From the NCBI GenBank assembly GCA_023333565.1, contig JAJKFH010003627.1:6553501-6617500 (forward strand): DNA of 64,000 nt. Reading direction: 5' to 3'. The notes beneath the pieces are model-generated. The model worked only from the letters and a program-made list of their open reading frames with translations. It had not been told where the DNA came from and made no database searches. The position numbers were made by a program, and so were the translations under genes. Position 1 is the stretch's first letter. Each line of letters starts with the position of its first letter. This document shows positions 38,020 to 48,185 of the stretch, piece after piece. Source of the DNA: Puffinus mauretanicus. Lineage: Eukaryota > Chordata > Aves > Procellariiformes > Procellariidae.

Positions 38020-38125
38020 CGTGAGAGAGGGGACATTTCTTTCACTGTTTCACAGCTGGAGAAGCAGAAGCAGGGGTCAAACAACAACCTGAGCTCACGT
38101 GTGCTAAGCCAGGCTTTCCGCTGCT
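38020..38125 (-). mobile_element. possible MIR-type relic, antisense
   Basis: GAGAGAGGGGACATTTCTTTCACTGTTTCACAGCTGGAGAAGCAGAAGCAGG loosely follows GAGGTATTATTATCCCCATTTTACAGATGGGGAAACTGAGGCAG, the reverse complement of the MIR tail. Divergence is high and the call is weak. Confidence 0.25.
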
Positions 38126-38317
38126 GCCGGATCTCACCTGGGCAATGCTGGATTACAGCCCACAGAGCTTTGCCCAAGTGATCGTAGCAATTGCAAGGAC
38201 AGATTCCTCAAGCAGCTGCATGTGCCCACCCTTTGCCCAGCCTCCTGCCCCTGACCGGGGTCGAGAGCCACCTGTCTGAAAGGACGATGCAAAAAGAAAT
38301 GCCCTGGAAGTAGTGGG

Positions 38318-38352
38318 GGGGGGAACCATTTACCTGCAGGATGGTTCCCCCC
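38318..38352. repeat. 12-bp perfect inverted repeat (hairpin)
   Basis: GGGGGGAACCAT (38318-38329) and ATGGTTCCCCCC (38341-38352) flank an 11-base loop TTACCTGCAGG. The G run on the left extends to nine. The stem is GC-rich and would fold stably as RNA or cruciform. It is too short for a typical pre-miRNA (about 70 nt) and the flanks do not extend the stem convincingly. Confidence 0.8.
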
Positions 38353-39499
38353 TACCCTGGAATAGAGCTTCAGCGAAGGAGAGTTTAACCTAATGCATTG
38401 GGCCATAAAGCTGGTATGAACAAGGGCAACATTGCAGTAAGCTGCAGCACTTCAAATGTGCCACAGTTTTGCCATGTTTGGTCACGGGTGACTTGAGTCC
38501 TCCCCCTCAAAAGTCAAAGGTTTTTAGAGCCTTCATTCGTGGGGTCTATGTGGCCATACACGCATGCATGGGGCCATTTCCAGTGGTTCGATCCAGTGGC
38601 TGATCTCAAAACATCTTTACCCAGGGAAGGAGACCATAAAGGTTCATCAGGACTAATGTGATGTCTTCTCCTCAACTGTTTTAAACCAGTTAACGTGAAC
38701 AGACGTTATTGGGCATGTTTTAAAGAAATGCTGAACTGAGTCAGATGAGTTGCACCTGAAGGCGCTCATCTCTCCCTACCAAAAAAGGCGGTGCTGACTA
38801 GCTCCACAGACATGTTTTTCTTGTAATCAACTCAGTTCAGAGATTAATCACACCTTAAGTTCCTGTAAGTTTTCTAAAAGCCTTCTTGGAGGAAAGAGAG
38901 GGCCCCTGTGAGGTTAAGGCTCAGGCACCAACAAGCATCAGAGGTGCCTTTCGGGCGCTGACCCTGGGGCACCTGCCTCTAGGACTTTAGGTCTCACTGG
39001 TTTTGCTGCTCATGAAACAATTTTCTGGCACTGACAATTGGTATGCCGCAGCAACAGCAAAATTGCACATACGGCAGTCTAAGGAGATAAGCAAGGCCAG
39101 TTTTGGAGGGAGAGGGAATGTCATTTGTAAAATAGGTGTGCCTGGGAGGAAAACACAGCAGCTTTGTTGTAACTCTGGATATTCCCAAGAGCTGTACAAA
39201 CGTCTGCTTTCCCTCCTGCAATGAGTCCCACAGGTGATCCCCTGATAGCAGCGGGGTAGGATCCTGTATTCATGATTTTGTTACCTCTCCATTTCACCTA
39301 GTCAGCCCGCACTCCTGACGTGACAACCACAGAGTCCCAAACACAAATAGCCTTGCCCAAACTCACTGGTGTGAGGCAGAAGATGGGGTCAACTGCCCCT
39401 TTCCTCCTCCCCACCCCACAGCTCCCAACCCACTCTCACCCCCAGTGAAAATACTCCACCTCCTGTAGCCCACGCGGCCACTCCAGTCCCAGCTGGTCA
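38353..39499. other. gene-free single-copy DNA
   Basis: Nothing recognised. A GGTTCGATCC motif near 38585 mimics a tRNA B box, but no acceptor stem, A box or paired T stem is present. Confidence 0.5.
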
Positions 39500-40860
39500 A
39501 ATCCAAGAAAAAGATTTGTTTAAGCTTTTTCCAGCATGCGTTTTACTGCAGACGTTGCTTTTAATAAAGGCTGCACCACAATCCTTTTCATAATGGCACC
39601 AAGCAATCTAGCAATATCCTCATGCACTTAGAGAGTGAGTTAATGAAGGAATAGGTTAATTGAAATCGACTTCAGTACGGAGCACGAGCGGTTGAACTGA
39701 AACGTGGCATAAAATAGAAATGAAAAGAAAACCCAGCTTCTCAAGCCAGCCTGTAGCTTTCTGGCCATACACGGAAAAGAATTATTATTTCTTCTTCGTC
39801 TTCTAATATGTTCGACAGTAAAACCACCAATAATATGAAAATAAATTACACCTGGGGCAACCTTATATTGCACTAACAGTCTGGCTCTGATTAGCCTTGC
39901 CTTTATCATGCATGCATCGTATTAGTCCGTTTCAAAGAATTCGCGGAGAAATTCATACTTCGACCTTAAAACAGAGAGTAAAAACACAGCTGAATTTAAT
40001 TACCCGCTGACCGCATGCACTGGGTTAGGTAATAAAATATAGAAGCAGTAAGATATGTAATGCTTTATTAAGCTATCTCAGATACAAGAGCATGCCTGGC
40101 AATTATGCCTGAAGGCTACTGAAGGCTACTCAGAATCTCTCGCAGACCACCCAAAGAGAGAGCTAAACAGAACCTGGTTCTCACTGCGCAGCAAAGACAT
40201 CCATAAATAATACAGCTATATGTAGGAGAAGTGCCTCCTTGCTCCTATCTGCCTTTAAATCCATATGTTTATCAAACACACATTGCCCTGGCATCAACCT
40301 ATTCTTTTCAGCCTTGCTGGAGACATGGATTTTTAACGCTTTCCCGGCGCACTCTTAAGCCCGGCTTAGGCCCCAAGTTTATGAACATTTAAATAAAACA
40401 GTCAAAAATTAAATAAAGCCCAGAAATGGCTGGATGAGAAAGGAAAAGCCGAGCCTGCCTCCCCTCCTCATTCCTAAAAGGAAACTTTGGCTGCAACTGA
40501 AGTGGACGGGTGAGACGGGAACCAGTTTGCAGAGCCGCTCTGCAGATAAATAAAATGTTTAGGAGTTCACAGCCCGTGCTGGTGAGGGGCTGGGAGGGAG
40601 GAGAGAGAACAAATCCTATCTCAATTCCAAAATTAACAGTTTAAAAGACTCCAGTAACAGGCACAAGCTGCAAATACTGGTCTGACCAGATCAGTGAGTT
40701 CAGGCAGTAATTTTTTAATTACTCTAAACTAACATCATCCCTTTTTATATGCTTCATCCAGCTTTATGCTGCCCATAATGTGTAAACTTACACTAATAAA
40801 GCAGAGCTATACAATCAATAATGAAAAGGTTGTGATAAACAGAGGAGAAAAAAAAAAGCC
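39500..40860. promoter_or_regulatory. AT-rich candidate regulatory cluster
   Basis: More than 1 kb of varied AT-rich DNA with numerous TAAT/ATTA, AATAAA and TTTAAAT cores, an exact tandem GAAGGCTACT doublet (40111-40130) and retained CpGs (AGTCCGTTTCAAAGAATTCGCGG near 39926-39948, ACCCGCTGACCGCATGC, TTTCCCGGCGCAC). It contains no long frame and no recognisable repeat. The texture resembles developmental enhancer clusters in gene deserts, but conservation is untested. Confidence 0.3.
40111..40130. repeat. tandem duplication of GAAGGCTACT
   Basis: Two adjacent perfect 10-bp copies inside the AT-rich cluster. The spacing equals about one helical turn. Confidence 0.85.
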
Positions 40861-43139
40861 CATCGAAAGATACGTTGCCAGGGAATTGTACTATAAACTG
40901 GATAACCCAAGTTTATGAAGAGATTCACATTTTCAGGCCCTCATCCAGGCAAGGGGCCCAGGTTGTGGGTTTCCAGAGGGAAAGACAGTTGTCTGTCCCT
41001 CTGCTCCTGCACTATCCCCACCCCGCAACGCTGCAGGGTGCCATCAAGGGCTGGCCACCCCAAATCTCAGCAAGAGCTTGGAGGCTGGAGGCCAAGCAGC
41101 AGGATCAGCCCTGAGGCAGTGGAGCCAAGGGAAAGGTGAAAAAGGGATGAGATTTGCAGAGATCGAGGCAGATTCTCCAGCGGGAGGGGAGCCTAAATCA
41201 AAACCTCACGTCCAAACTTTCCTGGTGACCACCCCTTTTTCTCTTCTTCCATTTCCCTTCTCAGTTGTTGTTGGCTTAGACTACAAACAATTTAGGGTAG
41301 GACCACTTTTGCGTGTGGCTGTGCCATCCCTGGAGACACCACACTTGGTTGGAGTCTGCAGGCTGTATATAAATATAATCACTGCCATAAGAATCAAATT
41401 AGAGAGGGATCCTATATTCACATGTAGCCCCTCTTACTCGTAACCAGCTGAACCCAACTCTCAGATCCCAGAAAATTTCCACCTCTGGCAATCTTCTCCC
41501 CCGTGCTTGCCATGTAGGTCCGCTCCTCTTTTCCTGTGACGGGAAATCTATTTCTCCATGTATTTAGGTTTGGGTTTTAGCTTTTTTCTTTTTCATAGAG
41601 AATCAGTCCAAAGCAAAGGCCAAAATTTGAATCAAATCTTCCCAGAAAAAAAAAGAAATAACTAAAGAAAGAAAAACCAACCCCAAGTTTGGGTCACTTT
41701 TTCCTTTCCCACATTCCCTGGCTCTTGTTCATTTGTTGCTCTTCTGCATTTCAAGCTATCTGGCCAGGATCAGAGGCAGACTTTCTTAAACATATTGTGG
41801 TGTGAAAGGCTGCTCTGGAAGGATTTCTGGCCACCACTCTCAGTGCAAGATGAGTTGGAAATCTCCAAATAGAGCTGATTCTCAAAGACTTCCACAGCAA
41901 TGCTGGAGGGGAAATAAAGAGCTCTGGAAAATGGCCATACGCACATCTCCGGGAGCTTGTGAACATTCATGGTAAAGGGGAACTGAGCAGCAGCTCCATC
42001 AAAGTGACACCTCTCTGGCAGCATCAGTATTTACAAGGATCACGTTTTGCTCTGCAACGCCCTTTAGCAGTGCTAGCTGATAAGTCTCCTAGTTCATGCA
42101 ATGTATTTCCCACTGCTGAGCCAAACAGACAGGGACCACTCGAGTACCTTGTCTGCTGCTGATGGAGATGAGGACCCAGGGGGTTGGATCCCAAACCTTC
42201 TCTGTTCACACCAGAGTTTGAGAGTTTCCTGGGGTGCTATATTTAACATAGGTTTCCTGAAATCTGTCCCTAGTGTTTCAGAGTGGGGGGTTTGGAGATA
42301 AAAACCAGAACTTTTTATGCCAGATCAGGAATTCTCGCAGACAACGCCTGCACAGAGCGCCCTCACAACAGGCAGCGGGGGAGCCCTGCTCGTTCGCATT
42401 CTCTTTATAAACAGTTGTTTATTTTATTATCTTTATTTGAAACAGATTATGCAGCAAAAGACTTCTGGAAAAATCTTTTCCATCTGACTACTATTTTTGG
42501 CAACATACGGTACAGGACAGAAATGCGCTTGCTCGCGTTTATTTATTTGTCTTCATCCCAAAGTCTGCAAACGGGGAGAAAAATGTATTAGAAATAACTT
42601 CAGAGAAAGCCTGCAGCTGTCAATGTAAAGACGACTCAGGTGCAAATCAAAAGCCTTCACCTAGGGCCATCTGTGGGCCACATACAGGAAGACAGAATTA
42701 GTCTTTCTTTGAGAATTCATTTTTGCCTCCATACTAGGTGCTTTCTGAGCTTTCCCTGGGAAAAGAGCTCAGGAAACCCAATACCAAACCCAACAATCTC
42801 CAGGACCAGATCTGAAGGAGTGGTTCCTGCTGCAATGAGTAGAAGACAAGTGTGATCCTCTGATGGGAACCAGAAATGAAAGGTGACAAGGACGTCTCAA
42901 GAACTGCTTCACTGTGATACTCCTACACCGCAACGGACTGCTCTATTGAATTACAGGCGTTAACACTTTTTCTAAAGAAATTACCCAAAACAGCTGTCGA
43001 AGATAATATAAGATGGTAGTTATCCTGTAAGATTCAGTTAAAAGCCCTGATTCACCTCTGAAATCTGAAGTCAGTAAGCCACAAGGACTGTGAGCACAGG
43101 ACGCATACATTTCAAGAGAGGCTGGAGAAGTTTATGGAT
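40861..43139. other. gene-free single-copy DNA
   Basis: Overlapping frames of 121 codons or fewer on both strands with no family resemblance. An AT-rich patch around 42400-42560 could belong to the surrounding regulatory texture. No repeats were recognised. Confidence 0.5.
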
Positions 43140-43895
43140 TATGTAATAAAATTAGTTGTAAGAACACCAAAATACAACTACCCATTTCTCTGCATATGCA
43201 AAAAACATAATGCAAATTAAGGGTGAGAGTCACTTCATTTGAATTGATCGGTTATGTTTCTTAATATCCCGATTACTGATAGTGGATTTTTTTTTCCCAG
43301 TTTACTGCTAATTTTCCCAGACATACACAATCTTTCCCTTTTGTTCCCCCATTCTGAACAGAAATGAAAAGGAAAAGAAACAAGAAAAGAAGAGACATTT
43401 TTTAACAGAATTGGGGAAATACTGCTCAAAGTAGAAACTATCCATTGAACTTTGTTTTGAGAGGGGGAAAAGAAACGATTTTCTGTCACAAAAATTTATA
43501 CAGAGAAAACCCCAAAAACCTCAGGCTTTCCATTCCCATGTATAACTGCTGAACCTGTCTTCATGATGTAGAATTTCTTTATGGGACATGAACACATGCA
43601 TTCGTAAGCCGTCAACAAGGCTTTCACACAACCTGCAGTGCCCGTAACGTCTCTATAAAATTTTCACTTAAACATTATTCATTGATCTGCTTGTAAACTT
43701 CCCAAACAGCACGTCGCCTAATTAATCATTTTTATACTAGATGCAATTGTGTGTTTAAGCTGCAGAATGGTTTGCTGTGGCTAATCACATCCATGCACTG
43801 AGCAAAGACGGAGCTGTTTGACAATTGAGTATGAAGCTTTAATTATTCTATTCAGAAACAAAGTTTTCATTAGAGAATCCCAGAGCAGCTGGTTA
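43140..43895. promoter_or_regulatory. candidate conserved non-coding element with octamer and homeodomain sites
   Basis: Contains a perfect octamer ATGCAAAT (43211-43218), a palindromic TAATTAAT (43719-43726), CAATTG (43822-43827) and TTTAATTATT (43838-43847), plus GTGGCTAATCACATCC. These are core sites for POU and Antennapedia-type homeodomains. The last 300 bp are the most enhancer-like. Conservation and activity cannot be tested here. Confidence 0.35.
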
Positions 43896-45060
43896 CTGTA
43901 ATGATGTCCCTAGTGGAATTACAAACAGGATGAAAAGGGTTGGACAATGTTATTTGACTTACAGCATCGCGATGTTCATTTTGAAAGCCATGAGGAGTTG
44001 GACAAGATTCTTTAAGCTTTCTGTTGCTGGTGCCAAAACTCAGCTGGAGTGTGTTTTCACGACACTCTCCACTTCCTATTGTTTTGCAAAACGCTATTTC
44101 CACCTTCTTAAAAGGACTCTGAAAACAATACACCTCTGAGAGTGAAGATTTTCTGCTAGGAGGAGCTACTGAGCTAAGCACAAGTTAGATGTCCTCTCTG
44201 GATCCCTGTTGTCTATGACTGCATGGAAATGCAGTGCATGCAGCTTTGCTCTCCCACCTCCAAACTCTTTTAGGGAGCAGAGGTAATAGGAGAAGGTGCC
44301 ACTACCATTAACACTACCTAATATGGCACATATTCCCCTAGATGCAACCCTACCTGAGTCACGCAAATGTGGATATTAACTGTTCAAAGATGTGAGTGCG
44401 GGGGCACGAGGAAGTCCTCGGTGTGAGTTGGACTAGCTCCAACCCCACATCACATACTGCCCTAATGACTTTATGTCTAGCTGGGAGAGAGAGAGGAGTG
44501 GACCCCGTCACAGTGTCAGAGAAAAGCTCATTACTCTTTGCTCTGCTCCTTTGCTCTGCCAGGGGGTGACTATAAGAAGCTGGGGCGGGAAGGAAAAGAA
44601 ACTAGACAAACCTCCCCAGTCAATTACATTCAGATTCAGGACTTCCAGTGAGGCACGGCAGCTTTCAGAGGAACCTTCCCAATGCCATCGTCAGCACTCT
44701 TCCCTATAGTAAATTCACCTCAGCTTGTCCCAGTCTCTCCCTTTATAGCAAAGGTGATGAAAAATGAAGTTCTTGACTCCCTTAATATGTACCCATCCTT
44801 CCAGAGGACTGGGAGGCGGAAAGAGGTTAGGGGGTCAGTGAAACAACATAAACTGTCATCAGAGATCCTTTTTCCTGCAGAAAAAGCCCTTTCCTCTGCA
44901 CAGTCCCCTCAAGCCATACGTGCTAATGTCCAGAATTAGGCCCTGAAATATAACATCTCTATTGAATTCTTTCCTCCCTCCAGGACTTCCCTAACCAGTT
45001 CAGGCTGTGGAGGTAAAAGTCCGAAGCCTCTTAGTAATGTCCCAAATGTAAGCCCACCAT

Positions 45061-45104
45061 GAGAAGAAAAAAAGGGAAAAAAAAAGAAGGGGGAAAAAAA
45101 AAAA
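45061..45104. repeat. homopurine tract, 44 nt
   Basis: A/G only on the plus strand (GAGAAGAAAA to the A11 end). It reads as Lys-rich or Phe-rich peptide in different frames. Long purine tracts can form triplex DNA, but this one lacks clear mirror symmetry. Confidence 0.8.
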
Positions 45105-45305
45105 CTCATGAAGACATATATCCTGCTGAGCCGCCAGAGAAGCTCCAGGAACATCAAAAACAGAACCAACTCCAGTGAGTTCTGATGTGGTTTCAATTTT
45201 GGATTCTGTCATTGGGAAAGTAATCAGGTCAATCAGAAATGTGGTGGAAACCCAGCTGAGAACATGAATTACTGCACATTCTGGACCACCCAAGACCAGA
45301 AAAGG

Positions 45306-45322
45306 AAAAAAAAAAAAAAAAA
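45306..45322. repeat. A17 homopolymer
   Basis: An A run after GGAAAAGG-type purine sequence, 200 bp from the homopurine tract. No retroposon body was seen. Confidence 0.8.
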
Positions 45323-46334
45323 GCCCTATATCTTAGTAATACTATAGCTTTTATCATTAGGGTTAGAATTATAGTTGCAGTGAAACTATGGAAACAATAC
45401 AGGCTTGTAAATGCTTCCCATTGAAATCTACATTTATTTTTTAGCGTGTGTGTCCTATTGCTGTATAAAACTACTGAGAAAGTTCAGTTAGGGCTGAGGG
45501 CTGGGGGTCACATCCTCAACGGATGCAAATGTGGAACAGCTCCAGTGCTGGGAGGATTCAACCCTTTGTTGAATTAAATTCCAACTAGAGACTGAATATT
45601 TTTTTTTCTCCCTCAGTTTACAGAAAAATCTATTTGGGGCATTTGTGTAAGTAAGTGGATGTGATTTCTTTTTCAAGGATGTTTGGAAATGAGAAACTGA
45701 AGCAGTGGAGAGGTCTCTCACAAGATTTGTTAGTGTCCCTTTTTTTCCCCCCTTTAAGCAGCTGTGAAAATAGTCTAGCTGGAACAAACATGTGGATTAA
45801 AATGGAGATATTTCACAAGTGCAACCCTCTATAGCCAGGCTCCGCTCACCATTCCCTTTCCACAAGTCTCACTGAATTCCCTAGAGCATGATAGAGAAAA
45901 AGGGAGTGAAGGAGAAAACTCCTTCTAGGCAATACGAAAGGCTTGGGTAGGGCCTGCAAACACTCGCTACCACATACAGATTTGTTGTAATCTCATAAAA
46001 CAACTGGCCCACCCTTCAGGTGAGGTGAGGCGGGAACAATTCCTCTCTACTGTAAAGGAGCCGGCTGTGAAACTGGCCCAGTTGAGGCTAGAAGCACTTG
46101 GAGAAAAAGGAACGTGAGATGTCTGAAACGCAAGGGGTAAGTCAAAACCTGGGTCCTAGGGAGCCAGATTTCAGACATTAACATCAGCCACAGAAGTCTG
46201 AGACTGCTGTCACTTTCAATTTGGCCTCCACAAAAAGAGGCCAAGGTATGAAATCTGGACAGCGCGTGGAGCTATACGAGCCAAAAAACAGAGTCCACGT
46301 TTCAACCTCTTCAATTAAATCCAAAGATGAACCA

Positions 46335-46528
46335 AAAACTTTTTGACGTTGAGGGTGGTCGAGCACTGAAGCAAGTTGACCAGAAAGATTGCAGAGTCTC
46401 CATCCCTGGAGATACTCAACATCCAGTTGGGCAATGTCCTGAGCAACCTGCTCTAGTTTACCCTGCTTTGAGCAGGGGGTGGGACTACGTGATCTCCAGA
46501 GGGGCTCTCCAACTTCAATTGTTCTGTG
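46335..46528 (+). mobile_element. CR1 LINE 3'-end fragment, sense
   Basis: GAGGGTGGTCGAGCACTGAAGCA, GAGTCTCCATCCCTGGAGATACTCAACATCC, GGGCAATGTCCTGAGCAACCTGCTCTAG, GCAGGGGGTGGGACTACGTGATCTCCAGAGG and CTCTCCAACTTCAATTGTTCTGTG follow, in order, the well-known end of avian CR1 ORF2 and its 3' region. About 195 bp are retained, with the expected 5' truncation. It is inactive. Together with the antisense copy at 3.25 kb it supports a bird. Confidence 0.9.
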
Positions 46529-47864
46529 TGAAGACCTTTGCTTTGGTCCTGCCTCTGCTTGAAATAGGCTGAAACGTTCCCTCCTCTTGAAGACATGGCC
46601 AAGAAAATTCTCTGAGGACAGAGACAGGCCAGCAAGCAGCCTCCAGACTGCATGGATGAGCAGGGAAATGCAAATCCCCTGCCCCACAAAATTAATAGCA
46701 CAGGACCCCAGACACCGCAGCCTACAGATAGATGCAGCTTGCACAGCTCTGAGGACTAGAATACATGGAAAATTTCTTTCTTCTTTTTTTGTCTATCTGT
46801 TTTTAGACAGGAGCGTGGGGAACTGAGTAGCAGGGTCATGCTCTCTTCCTCCTGTGGTCTGCCTCAATCTAAACACTGGTCACAGTGGAGTCCAAAGCAC
46901 GTTCTGCTATGGTAATAAAAAGATCATGGTCATTTCAAAAGCAATTAAGCCCTCGTAATCGATTGTGCTTTTACCACAGCCATTCTTGGCCTTGAAGCAC
47001 ACACCCAACTGGAAAGGAATTGATGGACATTTTCACATGCCCTGCATGCCACTCTAAAGTCTTCTCTTTCTATTTCTGGCTAGTCAGATTCCAAAAACCT
47101 TCTAAAACCAAAATGTTATAAAATCAAGTCCCTAAGAGGGGACTGCTTTACTGCCTCATCACTGTCACAGAAAATGAGAGGGAGAAGGCCACAGTGGTTC
47201 TAGTCATTCATAGCAAGGATGTTATCGTCAGGAGAGGATTATGGCCCTGTGGCCTGGATCAACCAGTAAAGTTGGGCTCTGATCCCATGGCAGGGCAAAT
47301 CCCATCAAGGCATGTCATCCTTCTTTCACATGGGTGGTGCATGCAAGCAACTGCCATCTCAGATGGTATCTTCACAGTCATTTCCAGGCAAATGGAAGTA
47401 TGTTCTGCCCATGCTCGGTGCTGAGCAGATGCTTTGCCATATGGTGCTGAGTCAGCGACAGTGCACAAGACCTCCCCATTCAGCCAACTCTCTGACATCT
47501 GTCTATGAAGCACCAAGTAGACGAGACCTTGGTTTCTGTTCTGCTACACTCACTCTTCAGCCCTGAAAACTGAGCATTAGAAATCTGGCAAAAACCATCC
47601 CACCACCTACATCCCAGTCCCTTGGCAGAGAGAGAGGATTCTTGCTTTCTTACCCATGACATGGCAGACCTTTACAAACAGATACCTTGAAACCTCCTAC
47701 CCCAGAAGCCAAGAGGCTCCTTGCTGAACAGATAACATGACCAATCAAAACCTGATAACTGCTCCACTAGCTTCCCCTGATTGTATTTAAATCCATGATC
47801 CTCTGCCGGAACTCTAATGGATGTGGACAACAGATTATTTCTTGCCACTACAGCAACCTTAACA
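46529..47864. other. gene-free single-copy DNA
   Basis: No gene or repeat recognised beyond an octamer ATGCAAAT at 46668-46675 and an AT-rich patch with TAATCGATTG near 46955-46966. Confidence 0.5.
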
Positions 47865-47892
47865 TATTGGAATGCTTGTATCATGTCTCACC

Positions 47893-47905
47893 TTTTTTTT
47901 TTTTT
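47893..47905. repeat. T13 homopolymer
   Basis: An uninterrupted T run inside the old CR1 relic. Confidence 0.8.
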
Positions 47906-48082
47906 CCTCTGTAAACTGAACAAGCCGCTTCCTTCAACCCTTCCACACAAGCCCTATGGTCTTGGCCTCCAACCAGTGGTGTTATTCTGGACTTTTGAAA
48001 GGTCTTCACTGCATTCAAGCCAACTGAAGGACCCCTTCATGTGCCTCATGTGATACTTGCATGTCTCACCAGGCTGTTAATC

Positions 48083-48099
48083 TTTTTTTTTTTTTTTTT
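48083..48099. repeat. T17 homopolymer
   Basis: An uninterrupted T run inside the old CR1 relic, between two blocks that otherwise follow the element. It may be an expanded internal T stretch or the tail of an inserted sequence. Confidence 0.8.
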
Positions 48100-48185
48100 C
48101 ATTGGCACACCTTAGCTGACTTGCACTTAAGCTGGTGCTTGACTCTCAATCCGAGAAGTTTTTCTGCAGAGCTACTGTCTACGGT

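Larger units (their letters stand above)
43896..46334. other. gene-free DNA with purine tracts
   Basis: No gene. Plus and minus frames overlap and one reads through the purine tract at 45061. The 186-codon minus frame at 46184-46744 is antisense to the CR1 copy and is not a gene. Confidence 0.55.
47865..48185 (-). mobile_element. ancient, diverged CR1-type LINE fragment, antisense
   Basis: CCTCTGTAAACTGAACAAGCC...CTTCCTTCAACCCTTCC, then TTCTGGACTTTTGAAAGGTCTTC, GCATGTCTCACCAGGCTGTTAATC, and CATTGGCACACCTTAGCTGACTTGCACTTAAGCTGGTGCTTGA follow the reverse complement of the conserved 3' part of old CR1 elements (TCTGTACTGAACAAGCCCAGTTCCTTCAGCC ... TGCTGACTCATGTTCAGCTTGTGGTC). Two T runs (47893-47905 and 48083-48099) interrupt it. 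This copy is far older than the two short CR1 ends. Confidence 0.6.

Noticed and set aside
38575..38605. GGTTCGATCC resembling a tRNA B box
   Set aside because: No A box at the right distance, no paired T stem and no acceptor stem.
46184..46744. 186-codon minus-strand frame
   Set aside because: It is the antisense reading of the CR1 3' end and its flanks. CR1 coding sequence lies on the other strand and is truncated.
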